Below, piece by piece: positions 56,597-64,000 of a stretch of 64,000 bases of DNA. Position 1 is the stretch's first letter. Every line of letters begins with the position of its first letter. The DNA comes from Locusta migratoria (lineage: Eukaryota; Arthropoda; Insecta; Orthoptera; Acrididae). The stretch covers positions 562,787,940 through 562,851,939 of the forward strand of contig CM048746.1 in NCBI GenBank assembly GCA_026315105.1. Direction: 5' to 3'. Under the pieces are notes generated by a model. That model did not search any database. It had not been told where the DNA came from and saw only the letters and a list, made by a program, of their open reading frames with translations. The translations under genes were made by a program, and so were the position numbers.

Positions 56597-56720
56597 TGTG
56601 GCTCATTGGCCTGGTGCAAGTCTTTCAATTGGACGCCACTTCTGCGACTTGCGTGTCCCTAGCCTACCCCTGTTATCCTACCGGGGAAAGGGGACTTTGC
56701 AGCATCCCATCAATGTTTGC
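56597..56720 (-). repeat. Fragment related to SINE family C
   Basis: GACGCCACTTCTGCGACTTG is the complement of the GTCGCCGAAGTGGCGTC block of family C. The surrounding sequence is diverged. Confidence 0.45.
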
Positions 56721-56887
56721 AAACGCGTCATCGAGAATTTCAATGAGCTCATTGCTCGATGCCACACAGTCTTGGGCAGTCATAAGGGAAACATATTTTT
56801 CATATATAACTAGAAGTTACATAATGTGTTTGTAAAAAAATTAAATTTCCTATATTTTTTTATCACAGATATAGAATTGAAGGAGAG

Positions 56888-57067
56888 GGCCGCGGCGGTG
56901 CGGCCGAGCGCACTGAGGCGCTATGCTACGATGTGCGAGGTCGTTCCCCGTCGGGGGTTCGAATCCCCCCTCGGGCATCTTAAGTATAAGTTATTTTATA
57001 AGTAGTTTGTAAGTTTAGGAACTGATGACCCCGCAGTTAAGTCCCAAAAGCTTAATAAAAATTTGAT
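56888..57067 (+). mobile_element. SINE, family A variant
   Basis: Head GGGCCGCGGCGGTGCGGCC, B box GGTTCGAATCC, A-type tail with AAAATTTGATC. Confidence 0.85.
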
Positions 57068-57089
57068 CATTTGATTGCACCGACTGTCG

Positions 57090-57205
57090 TAGAGCATGTC
57101 CCCCTCCACAACACAAACTGCAATTCTGCCTCATGTTTTCCTATTTAAACACGTGTCAATGTAGCCGAGGCTCTCCAACAGCGGAATAGCACCCCAGCAA
57201 TGAAC
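57090..57205 (-). repeat. Fragment of SINE family D
   Basis: ACACAAACTGCAATTCTGCC and CTCTCCAACAGCGGAATAGC match the non-tRNA half of 6735-6970. Confidence 0.5.
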
Positions 57206-57650
57206 GTTAATGGGAACGATCCTCCATTGTTCCCCAGAGACAATTTTTATTTCAGTACGTCTCCTTTACTTTAATATCTCTGGTATATATCGACACAAAA
57301 TATGTCTCCGCACATTCTTTTTTTATTTGATATTTACATCACCTGTGCCTGAGGTACAAGGCAGGGTCGTTACCATTAGGGTTCATTTCTGATCTACTAT
57401 TCCGCTTCTGGAAAGTCCCGGCAATGTTGATATGTTGAGGAAATCTTGCCATCTTCAGGCGAAGTAGGAAACTTGCCGAAACGTTGCCAGAGAACGAGCC
57501 ACTGACTTGGCTATCAACCCGAGAAGATTTTCTCATCGAGATCCGCCGAGAAAGTCTGCATTCATATAATGTTGATATGTATTTATATAGGTGAACATGA
57601 GACAGAATTATATTTTGTATTGTGAAGGGAGATGTGCTGTAAGACAGTCC
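57206..57650. other. No gene
   Basis: Only the rearranged motif at 57436-57495. Confidence 0.4.
57436..57495. other. Rearranged hammerhead-like motif
   Basis: The two halves occur on opposite strands: CUGAAGAUGGCAAG on minus (57442-57455) and ACUUGCCGAAACGUUGCC on plus (57475-57492). An inversion of one half would explain this. Confidence 0.25.
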
Positions 57651-57659
57651 GTGCTCTCA

Positions 57660-57770
57660 CCATATCCACTAGGTCACGGTGGGTTAGTGGTTACAGCACC
57701 TGCCTGGTAATTGAGAGGTCCCAGGTTCGAATCCCGCCCGTAGCACATATTTTAATTAAATACCACTCCT
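57660..57770 (+). mobile_element. tRNA-headed SINE fragment
   Basis: GGGTTAGTGGTTACAGCACC (A box) and AGGTTCGAATCCC (B box) lie 33 bp apart as in a tRNA, followed by TTTTAATTAAATACC, shared with family D. The acceptor stem does not close, so I do not call a tRNA gene. Confidence 0.65.
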
Positions 57771-57785
57771 TCAATTTAATATCTT

Positions 57786-57840
57786 ACAAGGAAAGTACAT
57801 GGGCTCGAACAAACATATCTGTATAAACGTTTGGTTACAG
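57786..57840 (+). repeat. Fragment of dispersed repeat (AAGTACTTGGGCTCGAAC)
   Basis: ACAAGGAAAGTACATGGGCT and CGAACAAACATAT match the start of 18330-18633. Confidence 0.6.
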
Positions 57841-58279
57841 GATCTCTACGTACACCTCAATGTGCTGGTGGGTGTAGTTTTTCTGCAAAACTCTGCTACC
57901 ATGCTCTAGAGAGCACTGTAGATGTAATTGCAGACGTCATACGTAATGCAGATATCTTAACTATAACTTATGTAATAATCATCGTACATGTTCTCTAGTG
58001 AATTGTCATCAAAAGCCGTGATGATAGTTGCAACTTTAACCTTCTTCCGGAAAGACTGTTGGTATTCACTGCCACTGCTTCCATCGCCTCTTCCCACACT
58101 TACCGTAGAACTACCGCTTGCAATGAGTTGTTCGTCATTATCATTCCTATTATCATTATTACGAGTTTGTAACAACAGTATCTAACTTATGCTCATATTT
58201 CTGTACCATAACAGATACGAGAAAGCATGCAAATCATTCACCTTCTACTCTACTACCATCCTCACGAAGAAGGGTTCTT

Positions 58280-58590
58280 CGTAACTTCATCTCAACTAAT
58301 CGCAATACATTAGCAGGATTGATTAGCAATCGCCGCCCAATCAGACGCTTCACCACACAAATAACATCACAAAACGCAACTTCGGAGGCACACTGCACCG
58401 TCCCTACTGGCGAACTGACAGGTCAAAGTGCAATGCGGCATTGGCACACGCAGAGGCCTCCAAAGGACGACTGCAGAGTTTTGCAGATGCGGGAGTATCA
58501 CTAGTGCAATAGTTTTTACATTATCTCTCATACGATTTTGGTGTATATGTGTTTGTTCGAGCCCAAGTACTTTCCTTGTTAGATATATAA
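58280..58590 (-). repeat. Dispersed repeat, copy 2
   Basis: Reverse-orientation partner of 18330-18633, with about 80% identity by eye. In this copy one minus frame is open over the last third (EVAFCDVICVVKRLIGRRLL), which may hint at coding origin. Confidence 0.65.
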
Positions 58591-59179
58591 CGAGACCAAA
58601 TATGTGTCTGGAAATTGATTCATAATGTTCTCTAGCTTTTTAATATTCGTCCCTAGTTTCGGCACACCAGACACATGGTGTACAACAGTACTTGCAACTT
58701 CGTGAAAACTGCGTTGAAGGTGCAGTAGGTGTAGGGTAGCAGTAAGATGATTACACTACAATGTCGCGGTGCAGCTCTCTGATCGAACCCGGCGAGCTAC
58801 GGCGCCAGCACCTGTTCACCCTCAGTGGCTTCATGGATAGCTCCTATGCTCGGAACACCTAGGTACATCGGCTTCCGCAACACAAGCTTCAATTTTACCT
58901 CAATATTCTACTTTTGTTATTCGCATCTGTCTCGGGAATATGTATTTCTTTCATCTTAACGTCAAACAATATTATGAAGAAAGTAAATAGCACATTTCTG
59001 CTTTATTCTTTGTTTCCTCTGTTAAGTAGCAAATAACGTGAAAAGCAAAATTTACGTTTTCAGTTAAGGTGTGTTTTTCACTATCATAAAAATTTTCATC
59101 TGTTAACAGTGATGATAATGTAAAATTGATAACTTTTTTGCTTTAGCGTATTTCGGCTCTCCTAGGGAAGATTATACCT
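58591..59179. other. No recognised feature
   Basis: Nothing supported. Confidence 0.4.
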
Positions 59180-59371
59180 AGCCGTGGCGGATTAGCCGTA
59201 CGCACTGGGGCGCCGTGCTGCGGTGCGCGTGGCAGTTTGCCGTCGGGTTTTCGAGTCCCCCCTCGGGAATGGGTGCGTTGTCCTTAGGTTAGTTTACCTT
59301 AATTTAAGTAGTTTGTAAGCTACGGACTAATAACCACGCAGTTGAGTCCGATAGATTTACAAACATTTGAA
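59180..59371 (+). mobile_element. SINE, family B
   Basis: Head CTAGCCGTGGCGGATTAGCC, B box GTTTTCGAGTCCC, middle GTTGTCCTTAGGTTAG, tail CATTTGAAC. Confidence 0.88.
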
Positions 59372-59479
59372 CTTCTTTTTTTTATTCCCAGGAAAACCAT
59401 CACGTCCTCATGGGACATAACTGTGTCACGAAAGCTAATCAAACAATGAATTACAGTTTTTCCAGCCTGCCTCTTCTTC

Positions 59480-59615
59480 TTCTCAGTGTTTTCCTTATAT
59501 TTCTTTCTTTGACGATTCTACAGACAACCATTCCATTCTTGATCTTTTCAGTCTACCTAATTTTCAACAGTCTTCTGTAGCCTAACAACTCAAAATCTCA
59601 AATGCCTCGATTCTG
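59480..59615 (-). pseudogene. Short LINE RT C-terminal fragment
   Basis: AGTCTACCTAATTTTCAACA, TCTTCTGTAG and CAAATGCCTCGATTCT are the complement of the region encoding IEAFEMWCYRRMLKIR in the 30.2-kb LINE family. Too short and mutated for more. Confidence 0.5.
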
Positions 59616-60439
59616 ATAAGTAAAGGTTAAGGAAACAGGAAAGAAAGAAGAAAACAGTTACTATAATTTGACTCAAAAGGACGAAGATTGGCTAACTAAG
59701 TAATCGATCGCTGTTTCTGCGTATGCCCAGTCGTCAGCAGTCTCAATATTTACGAAAAACAAGATTTCGGTAAAATCGATGATTGACGTCAGGAACCTAG
59801 TCGCGGCGTGGTTGACGGTTGATTACATGCTAGCCAGAGCCGCGAATCCACCGCGTGTAGTCGATTTAGATAAGAGTGTCGCTCGTGCAAAACAAGCGTT
59901 ACACACGAAGTTTGGTTATGCAGATAAAGTTATTTCCGTTACGGGCTCCACAGTTCCGTTCACGCGACACTGATATTTGAAAGAGTAAGCTTTCAAATGC
60001 ACAATACCGAAATTATTTTTCGCTAGATCGAGTTCAAAATAATGATCAAAGTATATTAAAAATATATAAACCAACAGCCGTAACAATAATGATTTTATTA
60101 TCTGGCAACCAGTATCAGCACCTCATTAGTGCCATCTTCAGGCCCTAAATAAATAGAACAAATAATCAGCAGTCAAATCTCTAAATGCCATTACACGTTG
60201 TATCACACAAAAAGCGAAGAACAAGCAAAAATAAAAGTAGACATAGATGACCTTGAAGTAATATAATGGCATAATGAATGGCATACAATAAATACAAGAA
60301 TTTACTTAAATGACATAGAAATAAAATTACAGAAGGACGTAACTTCAACCAGGAATGGTTTTGATTGAAATATATTCAGATTTTTATTTAGTTATTTTAT
60401 TTTATTTTTTATATTTTATTTTGTCTTAAATGTTATAAA
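59616..60439. other. No gene; one motif at 60109
   Basis: Contains the solitary motif at 60109-60141; the 64-codon frame at 59779 is not recognised. Confidence 0.4.
60109..60141 (-). ncRNA. Hammerhead-like motif, solitary, degraded
   Basis: Minus: CUGAAGA, U, GGCAC/GUGCU hairpin, then GAUAC in place of GAAAC, followed by UGGUUG. Confidence 0.25.
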
Positions 60440-60810
60440 ATAGGCTGTATGTGCGTATGTATTTATATATGTATGTATGTATTTATGTTCCACATCTCCT
60501 TCTAAACTACTGGACCGATTTCAACCAAATTTGGTACACCTGCTCCTTAATATCAGGCAACAATCGCTGTCGGGGTAAGAATCACCTACGACACATACGT
60601 AATGTGATATGATGTCATAAACAATGAGATGCGCGAAAAACTGCTGCGTCAAACGACAATGCTCCACATTTTGGACCGATTTCAACCAAATTTCGTACAT
60701 GAGGTAACAACTGCTGTAGGAGTACAAACCACGTACGACACATGATTCAGGAGATATAACGTCATGAACAATAGGAATCGCAAAAAGTTCAAATTTTCCG
60801 TTTTAGTCAT
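60440..60810 (+). mobile_element. Non-autonomous Helitron-like element, copy 3, 3'-truncated
   Basis: Contains twice the block ACCGATTTCAACCAAATTT (60512 and 60675) plus ACGTCATGAACAATAGG, as in copy 1 but in reverse. A TATGTATGTATG run lies at the 5' side. No CTAG end identified. Confidence 0.5.
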
Positions 60811-62151
60811 CTTTCGGCTAGAATATTGGCTCTAATGATCATCCCACGGAGAAAGTCATACAAAAAAAGTTATAGAGCAGTTATTTAGCTTTAATCTAAG
60901 TACAGAACGAAGTCCATAGGCCCAATAGATTTCTAGTTATTGTTAAAAAACGGAAAGCGGAAAAATCGGAGTCTTCAGTAAACTGATCCAGACGAATTGT
61001 AGTTCTCTTATCCTATATATGTTAAAGAAAAAAGGAGGATTACTCTTTGGCGATGATAACAGTAAAGATACATAAATTTGCCCTACAATTTGCCTCTATT
61101 ACAATGTATTTCTATATCATTCAACAGATAAAAAGCCTCTTACTAGTATGGTAACTGAGTTAGATATTGTGGTACTTACGGTGAAAGGTAATTTTTTCTC
61201 CTTTGATGAATTTCGATTTGCATCTGTAGCACGTACAATTCAACGCCATAGCTTTAATTGGTATACGAATGTATGAGAATAGTAAATATAATATTAAAGT
61301 TTGCGCCTTAGCAGAACTTCATGTGACTATTTCTGTTTGTATTGGAGATATGCGTTGTCTGCCATGACTAGTCCATAGAAATTAGAGCAGTGTGATTATA
61401 ATCGATGGTAGCACCTTGTGTTGTATTGAAGCTACCAAATCAACACGAAAGCTGCACTTGTTACGTGGTAGAATTTTTGCCACTATTACAGTGAGTACGG
61501 AGTGACGTCACAGAACGAAACGGTGGCTTGTAATAGGCGTTGTACTGTCAAACTGTTGCTACTGTCATTGTGTGAACACAGTAAGCGCATAAAACCAAAA
61601 TGTTTGTTTCGTTGAAGGTTAAATACATCTCCGAAGGAATAACACAAAATCTGTGTTTCCTAGCGAAGTTACGCAATGTTTGGTTGTTTGAGAATTTAGC
61701 GTAAGGTTATCGCATGCGCTTCTGTAAGGTACACATCTCTTACGTGTACTGTGATTTGCCCACGTCCCAAATGTTTACGATGCAGTGACGTCCTGCTCTG
61801 TAAACGGCAGACGCTATGAACATTCGTTGTTAGCATATGAGAAGACCGGGACAAACAGGACAATTTTTAGAGGAAGTTTGACATTTTAGCTGCGTAACAA
61901 ACGCAAGGAGTGGGGGCTAAAGGTAACACACAGATGTTGTTAACTATGTTTGGAAATGTAGTTTGCGGGCAAATCGAGACACTTCTATCATTTGGTGACA
62001 GGCGATTTTTGAGTTCTGTACCTGTTTCATGTTATGTACATTTTCTTTCAGAAGCAGCATCTAATAAAGAATACTTACTATTGCATTACTGATGAAAATT
62101 CTCCACTGAGATGCTGAAATATTCTTTAAAAGAGACAGATTGGTAGTCTTG
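60811..62151. other. No recognised feature
   Basis: 1.3 kb without supported gene or repeat. Confidence 0.4.
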
Positions 62152-62875
62152 TGTAGTTTGCGAACTAGTTCGTTCGGAAAAGCGCTCCCACAGGCGAATT
62201 ACGCGAACTAGTTCGCAGATACATCGCCTCTTAGTTCGTCCGCTCCTTTTCCGAAGACTGACGGGTAGCAGCGAGAGGACGCGAGAGCGTGCAGAGCCGC
62301 ATGATTCCCTTCTGCCAGTTGCCGTCATTTCTAGCTGAGATGCAGCTCAGCTGTAGTTTTAGTAGCGGTAGCAAAAGCCAAAACGAGCGGACGAACTAAA
62401 AAGAGCGACCTACTTCGCGGCCGAGCTTCGAACTAAAATAAGAGCTACCGGTCGCGAACTAAAATATGCGCGATAGGTCGTGAACTAAAATATGCGTGAT
62501 AGGTCGCGAACAGAATTAAAAATCACGTGTTTGCCTTCTGCTGATGAGAGCCATTTCGAGGTTAGCGTCTGCCTACTAGATTACATAGTTCAGTGCTACA
62601 AAATTTCTGCTTTGAAGTATTCTGCACGCTGCAATATCTGACTAATAAATTCCATAATGCAGAGATATAGAGATAACTCTAAACTTAAACGCTAGAAATT
62701 ATCAACAAACTGTTTCTTTTGGTTTGCGTGATATCGTTAGCGACTCAAGCAGCAAGCGCATGAAGCAGCTAGGTGGGGGAACTTCACCCTCCACCTGCAT
62801 GCGCAGACCACGCCGCTCAGCCGTCACTGGGAGCGGACGAACTAAAAGAATGGACTAGTTCATGGCTCTACTTAC
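62152..62875. mobile_element. MITE-like element rich in GAACTA/TAGTTC words
   Basis: Left end GTAGTTTGCGAACTAGTTCG and the complement of the right end, GTAGAGCCATGAACTAGTCC, are similar. CGCGAACTA or its complement recurs many times, including about three tandem 26-bp units at 62448-62515. AGTTCGTCCGCTCC (62234) reappears inverted at 62385 and 62832. This resembles hAT subterminal repeats, but no 8-bp duplication was found. Confidence 0.5.
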
Positions 62876-62940
62876 CTTAGTTCTGTACCGTCGACAGTCA
62901 CACAAAAACACGAAAATATAAATGAAAAAAGTTGACACAA

Positions 62941-62967
62941 GTTTTCGGAAATATTTTCCTTCGTCAG
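62941..62967 (-). ncRNA. Hammerhead-like motif, left arm
   Basis: Minus: CUGACGA, A, GGAAA-AUA-UUUCC five-pair hairpin, GAAAAC. Confidence 0.35.
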
Positions 62968-63052
62968 GTACGAACGGAGGCAAGATGAATGAATCAGAAG
63001 GGAAAGGTTATTCACGACCTAGGCCATGAAATCATCCATCATCTCCTCATAC

Positions 63053-63079
63053 CTGACGAAGGAAAATATGTCCGAAAGG
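63053..63079 (+). ncRNA. Hammerhead-like motif, right arm
   Basis: Plus: CUGACGA, A, GGA/UCC hairpin (one stem base mutated relative to the left arm), GAAAG, then GUUGUGUC. Confidence 0.3.
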
Positions 63080-63134
63080 TTGTGTCAACTTTTTACATTT
63101 ATATTTTCGTGTTTCTGTGTTACTGTCGGCGGTA

Positions 63135-63734
63135 GAATACTTACTATTGCACCGACCTAGAATTTTTGTGATACTGAAAACCCTAAATAAATTAACTATA
63201 GAAGGTAGAAGCACTTTGTCTTTTGCTTTTTTTTCAATAACTGCTACTTGTCATTAATGGCAGAATTATGTCGAATTTCACTCTGGAGCATTGAGCGGTA
63301 GTACAATATCATAACATCGGCTGCTCTGCCTCCACTTGCCAACTATACAATGATTCGTTGTGAAGTTTAAATTTGAACTCGCCTAACGATTGTGGCATAC
63401 CTAATTTCTTCTTCGGGGGTGGGGGATGTGGGGTAGATCAGACCTGTTCAAGTATTAGATATTCTACAGATCAACATCCCAGCGTAACATGAATTGTCCA
63501 AGTATCTTAAGGTAAAAATAAAGCAGCCAACAATCCGAAGATTGGTTTGAGTTCTGAAGCGGTTTACTAGACATTGTCCTGTTTGGAGGTGGTCTGCTGT
63601 TGCCTTCCTCCGACCTTTGAGCTGACTTGCCCAGGCAATTATAAAGGGTGAGGGGGGGAGGGGGGTCGTCAGTTTAACGTTGTTTCCGAACCACGGTGCA
63701 AATCGGCATTTTCACATCATCAGCATTGACGCAG
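63135..63734. other. No recognised feature
   Basis: G-rich tracts near 63415 and 63650 only. Confidence 0.4.
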
Positions 63735-63865
63735 GTGGAAGAAGTGAAAAGTGACAGAGGAAAATCCTAGCACTGATTGTGGATCGAATCCACGACCTTT
63801 TGATTCATGGTGTGGCACTCTGCTCCCGAGCTGAACCAAGTGTCTTATCCGTTCACAAATCGAAT
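63735..63865 (-). mobile_element. tRNA-headed SINE, separate family
   Basis: On the minus strand CTTGGTTCAGCTCGGGAGCA (A-box-like) and GTGGATTCGATCCAC (B box with flanking stem) are followed by AGTGCTAGGATTTTCCTCTG. The T-arm folds perfectly, but the acceptor stem does not. Confidence 0.6.
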
Positions 63866-64000
63866 GCAACTTACACCATAAGCAGATAACCCCTTCCCAC
63901 CCTCCCCCCATTTGAACCCCGAAAAAAACTTTATTGATATGATCGGTCTAGGATGGGTGTACGGGTTCCATCACTGCCGTTCCCCCTTCCCTCCTTATAT

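Larger units (their letters stand above)
62888..63134. mobile_element. Inverted-repeat element with hammerhead-like motif in each arm
   Basis: Arms 62888-62970 and 63050-63134 are reverse complements (for example CACGAAAATATAAATGAAAA against its partner), separated by 79 nt. Non-coding. Confidence 0.75.

Noticed and set aside
57660..57735. tRNA gene
   Set aside because: A and B boxes are well spaced, but the acceptor stem does not pair and the 3' side continues as repeat sequence shared with 6735.
1..64000. A novel defence, toxin or gene-cluster system
   Set aside because: No intact protein-coding gene and no clustered conserved genes are visible. The notable structure here is in mobile elements and RNA-like motifs.

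Overview
This window looks like intergenic or deep-intronic DNA from a very large, repeat-rich insect genome, most likely an orthopteran of the Schistocerca type. The main reason is about thirty tRNA-headed SINEs that share a tail ending in ACAAACATTTGAAC, many still flanked by 8-14 bp target-site duplications. I recall this tail and the other repeats (the 'CTTCCCGG' SINE, Tc1-like elements, LINE 3' ends with short tandem repeats) from grasshopper sequence, but I could not run a search. I find no complete host gene, no genuine tRNA or rRNA gene, no CRISPR array and no bacterial-style operon. Nearly every long open frame is either a decayed transposon protein or a chance frame.

Layout. 0-7 kb: LINE 3' remnant, a 322-bp foldback element, five SINEs and a Tc1 transposase pseudogene split by a SINE. 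7-10.4 kb: a second Tc1 remnant (minus), a Penelope-like element (PLE) with an inverted terminal copy and a nested foldback element, then a Helitron-like element. 10.4-20 kb: SINEs, an inverted-repeat element, an unidentified 700-bp repeat, a hAT-type transposase fragment, a clean 1.5-kb non-autonomous hAT element with an 8-bp duplication and a nested SINE, a Mutator-like fragment and a mariner-type fragment. 20-30 kb: SINEs, a second Helitron copy interrupted by a SINE, and the inverted partner of the 700-bp repeat. 30-41.5 kb: LINE reverse transcriptase remnants, including a nested set in which a LINE and a SINE sit inside an older LINE, and a second, nearly identical copy of the younger LINE. 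43-49 kb: a long-TIR DNA transposon, two Tc1 pseudogenes and a tail-to-tail pair of LINEs. 50-56 kb: a palindromic PLE pair, a MITE and a LINE retaining endonuclease and RT. 56-64 kb: SINEs, a dispersed repeat, a Helitron fragment and two more foldback or MITE elements.

The most interesting pattern is an RNA-structure-like motif: CUGANGA, one unpaired base (U or A), a short hairpin, then GAAA. It recurs in at least nine places, mostly in the arms of inverted-repeat elements and in the 3' regions of PLE copies. This resembles the hammerhead ribozyme core known from Penelope-like elements, but every copy has an extra base before helix II. The other notable signals are the nesting order of the elements, a small foldback family whose removal restores a transposase frame, and a perfect 33-bp hairpin at 33.86 kb.
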